Positions 33,339 through 42,305 of a stretch of DNA of 64,000 bases are shown here, piece after piece (positions within the stretch are counted from its first letter, which is position 1; every line of letters starts with the position of its first letter). The notes under the pieces were generated by a model, which was not told where the DNA came from, ran no database searches, and saw only the letters and a list, made by a program, of their open reading frames with translations. This DNA comes from an uncultured Clostridia bacterium. GTDB lineage: Bacteria; Bacillota; Clostridia; Christensenellales; CAG-138. The position numbers were made by a program, and so were the translations under genes. Where the stretch lies: NCBI GenBank assembly GCA_947168565.1, contig CAMVMM010000008.1, positions 31,661-95,660 on the forward strand, written 5' to 3'.

Positions 33339-33379
33339 GCCCGGAAGTGTTGAAAAGTCAGCATTTCCGGGCATTTTCT
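33339..33379 (+). terminator. Terminator after recombinase pair B
   Basis: GCCCGGAA pairs perfectly with TTCCGGGC around an 18-base loop, followed by ATTTTCTATT. It lies 20 bases after the recombinase stop and closes element B's operon. Confidence 0.75.
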
Positions 33380-33584
33380 ATTGAAATGATATGAAACGAT
33401 GAGCGGGGTTATCGTTGCTTTTACGCCGGGAACTGTTGGGGAAAGCCCGATAATCGGGCTGTCTCCGGCAACGGCAAAAAGGGATGCACCCTTACCCTTG
33501 AAACGATATTTGCAGGACGGGCATTTCCGAGCATAAAAAAACTATTGCAGTGACTGACCTTTGTATCAATCACTGCAACAGTTA

Positions 33585-33667
33585 TGGTGCGGATGGGGGG
33601 ATTTGAACCCCCAAGGTTTCCCCGGCGGATTTTAAGTCCGCTGTGTATGCCGTTCCACCACATCCGC
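33585..33667 (-). tRNA. tRNA-Leu (anticodon UAA), CCA encoded
   Basis: Read on the minus strand, the acceptor arms are GCGGATG and CATCCGC followed by discriminator A and CCA. The anticodon stem GCGGA/TCCGC encloses loop CTTAAAA, giving anticodon UAA. A long variable region (class II) is followed by the T arm GGGGG-TTCAAAT-CCCCC. The 3' end faces element B, whose last gene stops about 265 bases away. No repeat of the tRNA 3' end was noticed elsewhere in the window. Confidence 0.93.
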
Positions 33668-34052
33668 GCAGAAGCAAAGGCGAAACAACACCCGCCTTTC
33701 ACGATAAGCATTATAGCTGTTTTCGACCGATTAGTCAAGCTTGTATTGTTTCCGGGCTCTGCTTTGTTAATTGCAGCTTTAACTGTCCGCGCTCTGCTCC
33801 CGAAATCGTAATACTCTGCGAATACCGGATGCTTTTTTATTCCACGGAACTCTTTACGCGGGTGCAGATCGCCGTTCGGTTTTCGGCAAACAGGGCAAAA
33901 AAGCTTTACCGCAAGCGGGTTTTTGTTTTGCCCGGCAAAAAGCCTGCCTCACGGCGAACCTATGTCAAGAGGCTTTTGCGGCATAAAATCGCAAAAATTA
34001 TTACGATAATGGGAGCAGCGCCTTGTTTCCTGGCTCTTTTAGCTGTTTCTAT
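33668..34052. other. Intergenic region, tRNA-Leu promoter side
   Basis: AT-rich start (upstream region of the tRNA on the minus strand), then DNA without a convincing gene. Open frames here have no ribosome binding site and overlap the end of the permease gene. The 3' end of the permease operon on the minus strand falls into this stretch; no clear terminator was seen. Confidence 0.4.
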
Positions 34053-36416
34053 TCAAGAATACGATCTAAACGCAGGCGATCTGCGTCTTGATGCAGCTCC
34101 ATAATAGTTTGCGGCGATCATCAGAACAAGCGCGAAAAGCTGTGCAAGCGCTGCGGGAAGCTCGCCGTAAAAGAGCATTCCGGAGGCAAACAGCAGCGGC
34201 AGCGGCGTGAAGGGGTAAAGTCCATTCGCGCCCATCGCCACGATGCAGGCGGGCAGAACGAAAACGGCAGCCGAAAGCACCAATGCGGAATTCACCCTTT
34301 GTGCGAAGCTTGAAAGCAGGCCGACCGCGCTTCCGACAAGAAAGATCGAGAAAAACCTTATGAAATAAACCAAAACCGTCAAAGCTCCGACCGAGAGCGG
34401 CAGGCGGCTTTCCCTTGCGATATTCAGCCCCTGCATAGGGTAGTCGAAGTACGCAAAGCCGTTGTAAAGATCGTTTGCTTCAAGCGCTCTTATCTCGGGA
34501 AGGTAGACCGCGATAAACACAAGCGCGCTTGCGGCAAGCGTCAGAAGCTCTTTTTTGAGGAATAGGCGCGTTCTTCCGTTCGGAAGCGAGCGCAGAAGCT
34601 TGTTCATTGATGACTGCCGCTCGTATGCGTACAGACCTGCCGAAATAAGCGCGATGCACAAAAGCGCCTTCAAGCCTTGGTTTATAGCAAATTTTCTTGA
34701 ATTTTCGCCGAAAACCGTCATATAAGTGAATGGCGGCAGAAGCTTTATCTCGCGCGGGTATTCGCCGGATTCGTTTCTTTTGATAATGTCCTGCACTTCA
34801 AGTCTGAGCATCTCAAGCCCCTTTATGGTATCCTGAGCAACAGACCTGAAAAATGCCTCTTCTTCTCCGCCGCTGAGTCGCGCCTCAAGCCCTGCAATCT
34901 CCGCATCGATGGCTTCAAGCAGTTGCTCCGAAACGGCTCCGGCGTATTTCTTGTAGTAATCGAGCGCCTTTCGCTGTTCGTCAGTGACCGTGGGCTGCGG
35001 CAGCTTGCCCATCGAGGTGAAAACGAACGCCAGCACCGCAAGCACGAGGATGCCGCGCTGAGCAAAGAGCAGCTTGCCCGTTTCCTGCAAAAATACGAGG
35101 CGATAGGTCCTTTTGCGCAGTCTGTCAACGAGCTTTTCTATCGGGTTTTGCCTGCCCGCCGGGCGCTTTTTGATATGAACCAGCAGTATGCAGGCCGCCG
35201 CCAAAGCGGTTATGGCGAGCATAACGAGCGCTGTTGCCACCCGCGCGTTTACTGGATGCTCCGCGATATTCAGATTAACGTAGCTCAAAACAAAGTTTTC
35301 GGGCAGTATTAGCTGAAACAGGTTTACGTATTTGAGCGGAACGAGGATGCTGCTGTCCCTGATCGTGGTATAGAGTGTGAATTCAACGGCGAGCACAGCT
35401 CCCGTTATCGCTATCGCAATATTTATATTCTTGACCGATGAAAGGATAAAAAAGATAATGATGCCTGCAAAAAATGCGGTAACGAGCTTAATGCCGCAGT
35501 AGAGAAAAACGAATGAATTGATTTTCAAAGGAAACGGTATGCCATTATAGCCCTCGATGGATTGGATAAGGCGATCCGAGCCATTGAGCCCGTCAAATGC
35601 GGCGTATGAAACGATAAAACGGCTTGCGAACACAAGCAGAACCGCCAAAATGGAAGCGGCAAGCAGCGTAAGGAGCCTGGAAACGGCAAGCGCTCCCCTG
35701 CCCTTCGGGGTGGCGCGAACGAGCTGCCACAGCCCGCTTCGGCGCTCCTTGAGCATCAGCACCGAAACCGTGAGCATGAAGATCAGTATCAGATAATCGG
35801 CTGTCGGGTCGCTCATAACGCTCGTTATCGCGCGATCGTCGCCGAGCCTTCCCACCGCGCCATCTATCGCGGCAAAATCATTAACGGTTTTGATCGTGTT
35901 TCTGTATGCAAAGCTGTTCGGATCGCCGAAAAGCGTCGTGCGCTGCATACGCTCGGCGTTCTTTTTAATCGTCGGATAGAAGCCGTTGAATTCTTTAAGG
36001 TATTCTATCTGCCTTCGCACGGCGTAAAAAGCCTCCCGCTCGGCATTCGCCAGCAGGGGCTCAGCCAAATACCTCTGAAAATAGCCGCCGTTCAGCCTTT
36101 CGAGCACCTCGGGCTTGGATTCAAGCCAGCTTGCGAACGAGTCATCCATGCCGATCAAGGCAATATGGGACGCGATCGAGTCCGCGCGCTCTATCCAAAG
36201 CAGCTTTTCATCTAACTCCTCCTCCGTTATCTCCTCGGGCTTTCTATCGCCGTATTCCGCTATAAACGAGCGATAGGCTTCGTTATACAATCCCTTTGCG
36301 CCGTCCTCATCGCCGCCCTTAACGGAAAGAATGAACAGCACGACGGAGAGCGCACTCAAAAGCGCAAGCATAAACAGAGCAGTTTTGCCGAATAAAACCC
36401 TTCTCAGCTCGCGCAT
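34053..36416 (-). CDS. ABC transporter permease with two membrane halves
   Basis: 787 residues from ATG 36416, nine bases after GGGGAGG and one base after the stop of the ATPase gene; the ATG at 36425 touches the binding site and is less likely. It starts with a membrane helix (TALFMLALLSALSVVLFILSV), then an extracytoplasmic helical domain (about 30-175), then about six helices (from YLILIFMLTVSVLML to MLAITALAAACILLVHI). A cytoplasmic basic link comes next, and a second similar half begins with FLQETGKLLFAQRGILVLAVLAFVF. This is an ABC-2-like exporter permease of duplicated type. With the ATPase it probably exports a peptide, lipid or antimicrobial; substrate unknown. Confidence 0.75.
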   Translation of the reverse strand: MRELRRVLFGKTALFMLALLSALSVVLFILSVKGGDEDGAKGLYNEAYRSFIAEYGDRKPEEITEEELDEKLLWIERADSIASHIALIGMDDSFASWLESKPEVLERLNGGYFQRYLAEPLLANAEREAFYAVRRQIEYLKEFNGFYPTIKKNAERMQRTTLFGDPNSFAYRNTIKTVNDFAAIDGAVGRLGDDRAITSVMSDPTADYLILIFMLTVSVLMLKERRSGLWQLVRATPKGRGALAVSRLLTLLAASILAVLLVFASRFIVSYAAFDGLNGSDRLIQSIEGYNGIPFPLKINSFVFLYCGIKLVTAFFAGIIIFFILSSVKNINIAIAITGAVLAVEFTLYTTIRDSSILVPLKYVNLFQLILPENFVLSYVNLNIAEHPVNARVATALVMLAITALAAACILLVHIKKRPAGRQNPIEKLVDRLRKRTYRLVFLQETGKLLFAQRGILVLAVLAFVFTSMGKLPQPTVTDEQRKALDYYKKYAGAVSEQLLEAIDAEIAGLEARLSGGEEEAFFRSVAQDTIKGLEMLRLEVQDIIKRNESGEYPREIKLLPPFTYMTVFGENSRKFAINQGLKALLCIALISAGLYAYERQSSMNKLLRSLPNGRTRLFLKKELLTLAASALVFIAVYLPEIRALEANDLYNGFAYFDYPMQGLNIARESRLPLSVGALTVLVYFIRFFSIFLVGSAVGLLSSFAQRVNSALVLSAAVFVLPACIVAMGANGLYPFTPLPLLFASGMLFYGELPAALAQLFALVLMIAANYYGAASRRRSPAFRSYS

Positions 36417-36417
36417 A

Positions 36418-37137
36418 TCATTCATCCTCCCCGAGGAAATGCATATACACGTCCTCAAGATCGCGCCCGCCCGCTCTCTCGATAAGCTCCGCAGGAGTGC
36501 CGTGCGCCACGAGCTTTCCGTGCTTCATAAGGATAACGTCATCCGCGATGGTCTCGATATCGCTTACGATATGCGTTGTCCAAAGCACGATGCACTCCTT
36601 TGCAAGCTCGTGAACGTAGCTTCTTATGCGGATGCGCTCCTTGGGATCGAGCCCCGCCGTGGGTTCGTCCAGTATTATCAGCTTCGGTTCTCCGAGCAGC
36701 GCCTGGCAGAGCAGCACCCTTTGCCTCATGCCGCCCGAAAAGCCGCCCAGCTTTTTATGGGCGGCATCCGAAAGATTCACAAGCTCAAGCAGGCGCATCA
36801 CCTGCGCCTTGGCTTCCTTCAGCTTTATTCCCTTTAGCTTTGCTATGTAAACGAGGAACGAATACGCGCTCATCTCGTCATACATGCCCTGCTGCTGGGG
36901 CATATAGCCGAGCTTTTTGCGGAAAGCTTTTCCGAGCGCAAGCACGTCCTTGCCGCCGAAGAGTATCTCGCCGTCGTCGCGCGAAGCATTGTCCGTGATA
37001 AGGTTCATCATCGTGGATTTGCCCGCGCCGTTCGCGCCGAGTATGCCGCAGATGCCCTTTGAAAAGGTGTATGAAAAATCATTGAGCGCAAGCTTCTGCC
37101 CGTAGCGCTTGGTAAGGTTTTTCAGTTCAAGCTCCAT
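36418..37137 (-). CDS. ABC transporter ATP-binding protein
   Basis: 239 residues from ATG 37137 (AAAGGAGTGAAT upstream). Walker A GANGAGKST (about 38), Q-loop YMPQQQGMYDEMS, signature FSGGMRQR (about 133), Walker B LIILDEPTAGLDP (about 153) and switch His in LWTTHIVSD. The short form without a C-terminal domain fits ABC-2 type exporters. It drives the two-half permease encoded one base downstream. The pair forms an operon; the preceding gene on this strand is a broken lipoprotein, which may have belonged to the same unit. Confidence 0.9.
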   Translation of the reverse strand: MELELKNLTKRYGQKLALNDFSYTFSKGICGILGANGAGKSTMMNLITDNASRDDGEILFGGKDVLALGKAFRKKLGYMPQQQGMYDEMSAYSFLVYIAKLKGIKLKEAKAQVMRLLELVNLSDAAHKKLGGFSGGMRQRVLLCQALLGEPKLIILDEPTAGLDPKERIRIRSYVHELAKECIVLWTTHIVSDIETIADDVILMKHGKLVAHGTPAELIERAGGRDLEDVYMHFLGEDE

Positions 37138-37190
37138 ATTCACTCCTTTTCCGAAGCAAAGCTTTCGGTTTGCGCGGAAGCTAACTTCAA

Positions 37191-38381
37191 TTAGCGTTGA
37201 TCCTCCGGCGCCCAGCGATGCCAGCCAAAGCGATCCGTGCCCAGCTCCTTAATATCAAGATACCATAAGGGAAGCGCGGTGGGATCGGAACTCGCCGCAC
37301 TTCTTTCGTATCCGAACACGAAATCACCGATTATCTTGCTGATGATAATATCCGCCTCGCCCTCCGAATAGGGCAGCTCTATAACAAGGTTGCCCGAAAG
37401 GTCGCTCACCTCGGTTCCCGCAAGGGACGGAACCGCGCTCGTATTGCTTCCGAAAATGTAATTCCCGTATGGATAATACCATCGGCGGGTCTGCGGCTCG
37501 GCGGAAGCGATCGTAACAAGCTTCCCGTTTTCGGCATCAACGCGCAGGATCTTCCCAAGCTCCCAGCCTTCGGCAAAGATAAGGGCGTCATCCTTAAGCA
37601 TACAGGAGAACGGATCCGGCTCAAACGGAAGAGTACACAGGGGCCGTGCCGTTCCCGCATTGAGATCGGCTTTGATAAGCTCGTTTCCTTCCGCTCCGCA
37701 AACGCAGTAGAGCTCGCTTCCTTTTCCCGCAACCGGATTGCCAAGTGAGATTTCTTCCGGAATATCGAGCCTGACCGCATTTTTATCCTTTGAGCTCAGA
37801 TCTATCCTATAGGTATCCGTTGAAAACCCGCCCCGCTCAAGATCCATCAGATGATACATAACAACGGCGTATTTATTATGAAAATACCAATCGTATGCGT
37901 ATGCCGCTCCGGTGTTCTCCCTGTCCTCAAAATAGGTGCAAAGCTTATCGTGCGCGCTGCCGTCAAGCTCCATTCGCCACAGCTCCAGCGCGCTCGTTCC
38001 ATCGGTGTCGGTCCTGATAAGATAATAAATATGCTCTCCGTACAGCCACACCTTGTTTGAAGCATTGCCCTCAAGCATTGATGAACAATCCTCGGTCTTA
38101 TGCGTGCAATTCGGTTTTGCGCAGAGCAGCAGTCACTGTTTATCGCGCTTATCGCTGAAAAACAGTTGACAGGCATTTGCCGCCGTGGAGCGCAGATAAT
38201 AGACCGATTCTTCGGTTTCAAAAAGCTGCTCCATGCCTGCACTGGCATAAACCGAGCATAGGTCTACCGTATAGAAAGGTGCCGGTTCGTGAGCCTCGGT
38301 TCCGGAGCCGGACGGAGTGCAGCATAAGCTGAGGATCATAGAGCCTAACAGCAATACTGCCAAAGCCATGCGTGCCTTCAT
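37191..38381 (-). pseudogene. Lipoprotein paralogue interrupted by an in-frame TGA
   Basis: Start at ATG 38381 (AAAGGAG ten bases upstream). The signal peptide ends in LILSLCC-type lipobox sequence (MALAVLLLGSMILSLCC). After about 82 codons the frame meets TGA at 38133-38135. The same frame continues without shift as LLLCAKPNCTHKTEDCSS..., matching FPLCAKPNCNHKNKDCDA of the neighbouring intact lipoprotein, and runs to WYLDIKELGTDRFGWHRWAPED at the end. Both halves therefore come from one gene, broken by a single nonsense change (or a sequencing error). The intact form would be about 396 residues of beta-propeller-like repeats on the outer face of the membrane. Confidence 0.8.
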
Positions 38382-38512
38382 TCTTATTTTTCTCCTTTTC
38401 ACGATGTTTCATATTACCAACCAAAAACCATGCTGCTTGTTAAAGTATTTTGCTTGAAACGGGATGTTTTGCGGTGCGGATACGGTTTTCGGTTTGGAGA
38501 GAAGCCGAACGC

Positions 38513-39886
38513 TTAATCCTCCGGCGCCCATCTTCTCCACTCCGGCTTTCCCGCCGCTATCTCGCTCTTATCCAAATACCATGTGGGTATCGAACAGGCG
38601 ATTGAGAAGCCTCCGTCCTCGCCTGGAGGTCCCGCGAAGATATAGCTTTCGGTTTGAAGAAGGAACTGTGTTTCAAAGAAATCCTCGGGCATATCCTCAT
38701 GCAGGAATTTCGAGACCACATTTCCGCTCGTATCCGTAACATACAGCCCCCAATTCGGCCGTGTTTCCTCCTCGGGGCCGTCGTTATAGCCCTTGTAGGA
38801 GTTAAGATAGTAACCGTTCGTGTAATCAAGATACGGATGCCACTTCGAGCTGTAGATATTATCCGTTGAATAGTGAAGCCGTTTTTCGCCCGTTTCTATA
38901 TCCATGCCCCAAAGCCGCATCGCGCTTAGATCCGCCCGATCCGCGGTAACGTACAGTATCTCCCCGTCCTTAACGCCAACGCAATCATTAAGCAGATAGA
39001 GCCATTCATGCTCATATCCGATCACGCGGCGCTCATACGTTTCAAGATTAAACTCGATAAAGTGCCATGTTATCACCTCGTTCTCCTGTTCCGGACTGAG
39101 GCAGTAAAGCATCTCGCCGCTTCCGAATATCACCGGAACGCCCGCGCCGTTATCCGCCGTCTTCACTTCCATGGTTTCGAGATTCAGAACGTATTGAGTA
39201 CAATCGTCATCGCCTTCCACGGAATAACTTTTTTCCCTTGCATTATAGTTTATATAGATATACTTATTGGAAAAGATGAAAAGCCAGCTATTGTATAGCG
39301 GAGTGTAGCCGAAATCAGCCGCAGGAAGGCGCATAACCTCCTCATGCTGCGAACCGTCAAGCCGCATCCTACAGAGTGAAGGGTAGCTAACACCATCGGC
39401 ATCGTCTTCGCCCACATTATCCTCGAAATAATATATATATCGATCGTAGATGAAAATGCTGTTCTGCATCGGGTCTATCATTGCATCGCAGTCCTTGTTT
39501 TTATGATTGCAGTTCGGCTTCGCGCAGAGCGGAAAAAACTCCTTATAGGTTTTATCGCTGAAATACAGCATTCCTTCCGAAAGGTAATATATCGAATCAT
39601 CGGTCTCGAAGATCGAAGTAGCAGGATGCATCAGTGCCCCCTCCGTGCTGCGCCTGAAATCAAAACAATAGCTTTTTTCGCCCGGCAGCGCGGTCTGATT
39701 GTTCGCATCGGGCGTTTCACCGGGCTTGCCGCTTTCCGCGCTGCTCGTTTCAAAGTCTGCTGGCTTCGGCGTCTGCACGGGCGCGGTTTCTCCCGAGCAG
39801 GCATAGAGCATAATCATTATGGCTAATGAAAGCAAAACATAAGCGATCCTCTTTATCATATTCATAGGTTTCTTTTGACCTTTCAT
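38513..39886 (-). CDS. Extracytoplasmic lipoprotein with beta-propeller-like repeats
   Basis: 457 residues (ATG 39886; ATG 39865 is also possible since the signal begins there). Signal peptide with lipobox LYAC at about residue 30, then a Pro/Glu-rich spacer. Repeating blocks follow, of the type DDSIYYLSEGMLYFSD, YDRYIYYFEDN, YIYINYN, EILYVTADRADLSAMRLWGMDIETGEK, a pattern like DUF5050 or propeller sensor domains. A conserved cysteine cluster CAKPNCNHKNKDC lies near residue 115. It ends in TWYLDKSEIAAGKPEWRRWAPED, also the end of the broken paralogue downstream. Likely a surface sensor or binding protein next to the ABC exporter; ligand unknown. Confidence 0.75.
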   Translation of the reverse strand: MKGQKKPMNMIKRIAYVLLSLAIMIMLYACSGETAPVQTPKPADFETSSAESGKPGETPDANNQTALPGEKSYCFDFRRSTEGALMHPATSIFETDDSIYYLSEGMLYFSDKTYKEFFPLCAKPNCNHKNKDCDAMIDPMQNSIFIYDRYIYYFEDNVGEDDADGVSYPSLCRMRLDGSQHEEVMRLPAADFGYTPLYNSWLFIFSNKYIYINYNAREKSYSVEGDDDCTQYVLNLETMEVKTADNGAGVPVIFGSGEMLYCLSPEQENEVITWHFIEFNLETYERRVIGYEHEWLYLLNDCVGVKDGEILYVTADRADLSAMRLWGMDIETGEKRLHYSTDNIYSSKWHPYLDYTNGYYLNSYKGYNDGPEEETRPNWGLYVTDTSGNVVSKFLHEDMPEDFFETQFLLQTESYIFAGPPGEDGGFSIACSIPTWYLDKSEIAAGKPEWRRWAPED

Positions 39887-40000
39887 TTTTTAACTGCGGC
39901 AAGGATGCCTTATTCTTAAACAATACGCACGAAAAACCGAAAACCCACGCTTGCGCGGCAAAAAAATGCGAAGCCTTCGCATGCAAGCTTGGTGCAGCAT

Positions 40001-40033
40001 AAAAGCCTCCGCCGCGCTATGCGCGGCGGAGGC
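40001..40033 (-). terminator. Strong terminator of the ATP-grasp operon
   Basis: GCCTCCGCCGCGC and GCGCGGCGGAGGC pair perfectly over 13 bp with loop TAT; on the minus strand it is followed by TTTT. It lies 43 bases after the stop at 40076. Confidence 0.9.
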
Positions 40034-40075
40034 TCAAGCTTTTGCAGTGTCAATGCGTTTTCATTTCGATCAGGC

Positions 40076-41356
40076 TCATACCGAGCGCTTGATCCTGGCG
40101 GTGTCAAACCTGCTCAAAAGCATATCGTTGCCATCGGTATCTATGATCCTTGCATGATCCTGCGCGTAGTTTATCAGCTCGCAAAACCGATCCATGCTTG
40201 GGGCGCTGATCCTGAATCTGAACACACACTGCTGTGTGGTGCCGTCATTCTTTACAACGGTTCCCGGAGTCTTATAAATGCCCACTTCCTCTATTTCCTT
40301 TATGCTTTCGTCGCCGGTGTACTCGATCTCCGCTATTTCGCCCGACTTTGCATACAGATAGAAAACTCCGTAATTCACCGGGAATTTAGCGTTATCCTTG
40401 GAAAGATCGCCAACCATGCTGCCGCAAAGGGAATGAGAGATCAGCATTTTCATATAGTTGACGCCATTGTATCTTTCGATCTGAATGCAGTCGCTTCCGC
40501 CGTTGATACGATAGCCCATTTCGAATACGTAAAAGCCGTTCTTGTTTGCAATACCCTGATAAAAAGCAACGCCGTTTTCCATCCTTGCATCCCGCATCAT
40601 ATTGCACAGGGGCTCGTGGCATTCGGCCATGAATCCGTCCAGATACACCGAAGGGGCGAATGAAAGATCGCACAAGCCCTGCTTTGGCAAAACTGTGTTC
40701 AGATACTTGTCGCAAAAATACGAAAGGCTGTACTTCCCGTCCTGAAGAGTGTATACCGCCGCAAATTCGGTGCCGGTCACGTACTCCTCCACCACCACCG
40801 TGCCTGTAAGCGATTCCTTGATCGCCTTTTCAACGGCGGGCTTCAGCTCCGAAAAGCTGCTGCAGATGGTGATGCCCTTCCTGCCGGCGCTGTCGGCGGG
40901 CTTAACTATCACCGGAAGCTGCACCTGCTTGAGCTCATCCTCCGTGGGAATTCCGTTCGTGCTGAATTCCTTCGGCACTCTCACGCCGTTTTTAGTGCAA
41001 AGCTGCTTGAATTTGCGCTTGTTTCTTGTTATATCGATCTGCTCCTCCGTTGCGTAAAAGGGGGAGTTGATCCTGTTTGCTATCCTGCAGGCAGCGAGCA
41101 CGCGGTTTTCGCTGTATCCGGCAATAACGCCGTCAACGTGCTCCTCCAGGCATTTTTTAACGTATGCGTCCGTGTCCCTATAGTCTATATCCCATGATTC
41201 ATCTGCGGCCATTTTGGCTATGGTTTTGTTTGAAGTGGGGATCCCGTCCGCCGCGATAACATAGATACCCATTTTCTGCGCGGTTTTCACGATAGAAGCA
41301 TCGCGCTCCTCGGAGCCAAGCACGAGCAGCTTTTTTCCGGTTAAATTTTCATACAT
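40076..41356 (-). CDS. ATP-grasp ligase-type enzyme (third gene of operon)
   Basis: 426 residues. N-terminal pre-ATP-grasp Rossmann-like part (KKLLVLGSEERDASIVKTAQKMGIYVIAADG), then the ATP-grasp fold with LPVIVKPADSAGRKGITICSS (phosphate-binding strand and loop), VVVEEYVTGTEFAAVY, and the metal-binding end GFYVFEMGYRINGGSDCIQIERYNGVNYMKML. ATP-grasp enzymes join a carboxylate to an amine through an acyl phosphate. It overlaps the PLP-protein gene by 16 bases. It is a paralogue in layout of the gene at 42306-43514. The substrates are unknown; see the operon finding. Confidence 0.85.
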   Translation of the reverse strand: MYENLTGKKLLVLGSEERDASIVKTAQKMGIYVIAADGIPTSNKTIAKMAADESWDIDYRDTDAYVKKCLEEHVDGVIAGYSENRVLAACRIANRINSPFYATEEQIDITRNKRKFKQLCTKNGVRVPKEFSTNGIPTEDELKQVQLPVIVKPADSAGRKGITICSSFSELKPAVEKAIKESLTGTVVVEEYVTGTEFAAVYTLQDGKYSLSYFCDKYLNTVLPKQGLCDLSFAPSVYLDGFMAECHEPLCNMMRDARMENGVAFYQGIANKNGFYVFEMGYRINGGSDCIQIERYNGVNYMKMLISHSLCGSMVGDLSKDNAKFPVNYGVFYLYAKSGEIAEIEYTGDESIKEIEEVGIYKTPGTVVKNDGTTQQCVFRFRISAPSMDRFCELINYAQDHARIIDTDGNDMLLSRFDTARIKRSV

Positions 41357-42297
41357 GATATAACAGCCTCCTTCAGCTCAGTGATGTCCGTTTCACTATA
41401 CCTTTGATCTATCGGCAGGGGCAGGATATCCCTTGCCAGCCTATGCTCCGTTTCCTCTTCGCAAAGCCAATTCAAAACGTTCGGCCAAAGCGTTGGAACG
41501 TAGATTTTCATTTTATGAAGCTTTTTGCGTATCTCCGCGCCGTTTTCAAGCATCAGCGGATACATAAAGGTGCCGGCGGCGTCGGCAAGCTCAAGCCCGT
41601 TTACGGTTCCGAGCGCCCCGTGAAGCTGCCGGTAATTCTCCTGCCTGATCCTTTTCACGCTTTCGTAATCTATGCCGTGAAGCAGGTTTTCCGTGAGCTT
41701 GGACATTTTTTTGATGGGCTCCGACGCAAAAAGCTCGTTGTTTGCCGCGCTTTCCGCATAAAACTCGGATGCGGTTCTTTCAAATCTGCCAAGCACGAAG
41801 CGCATCCTATCGAAGGATTCATCCCTGGGCAGCTCGCCGTCGAGCACGGCGTTCGTATAAAGAAACGCGCCGTCCGCAACGCCGAAATACTTGCGGCAGG
41901 TATAGAGCGTGTCCACCCCGGGAAGGGGCATCTGGAAATAGCTCTGCGCGTTGTCCACGATAATATTTTTATATTTTGCGGCAAATTCGGCTATTCTATC
42001 GTTGTTAAACTGTGAATAATAATTCACGAAATACAGCCATTCGCCCCCGCCGAGCTCTACCTCCTCGGCCGGCAGAAGATCCATGCCGACTTTATAAAAC
42101 GTGTACGGCACACCCTCGCGCTCGCACACTTCGGTCACGGAATCGCAAATGAACCTCGGTATGAAAAGGCGCGCGATCCTTCTTGCCTTCAAAAGATAGG
42201 CAAGCGCGTTTCTTCCGCAGTTCAGCGCCAGGGCGCCCTCGTGAAGCATTGGAAGATGATACGTTTCAAGCTCTAAGTATCCGCCGATCTCCTTCAT
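41341..42297 (-). CDS. DegT/AHBA-like PLP-dependent enzyme, short form
   Basis: 318 residues with a start eight bases after the preceding gene. Fold type I landmarks: NCGRNALAYLL near residue 27, IIVDNAQSYFQMP (the Asp that holds the PLP pyridine nitrogen, about 114), and TCRKYFGVADGAFLYT with the likely PLP lysine (about 134). The C-terminal part ends in RYSETDITELKEAV, a common closing helix in DegT-type proteins. DegT enzymes aminate keto sugars, but this short variant groups with ATP-grasp genes here, so its substrate may be a different aldehyde or ketone. Start GTG/ATG choice is not certain. Confidence 0.75.
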   Translation of the reverse strand: MKEIGGYLELETYHLPMLHEGALALNCGRNALAYLLKARRIARLFIPRFICDSVTEVCEREGVPYTFYKVGMDLLPAEEVELGGGEWLYFVNYYSQFNNDRIAEFAAKYKNIIVDNAQSYFQMPLPGVDTLYTCRKYFGVADGAFLYTNAVLDGELPRDESFDRMRFVLGRFERTASEFYAESAANNELFASEPIKKMSKLTENLLHGIDYESVKRIRQENYRQLHGALGTVNGLELADAAGTFMYPLMLENGAEIRKKLHKMKIYVPTLWPNVLNWLCEEETEHRLARDILPLPIDQRYSETDITELKEAVISCMKI

Positions 42298-42305
42298 GGT
42301 CGGAA

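Noticed and set aside
33643-34104. 153-residue plus-strand frame after the tRNA
   Set aside because: It overlaps the tRNA and the permease end, lacks a ribosome binding site, and shows no protein-like pattern.
38133-38135. Selenocysteine at the TGA of the broken lipoprotein
   Set aside because: No catalytic context and no clear SECIS-like hairpin directly after it; the paralogue does not have a cysteine at this place.
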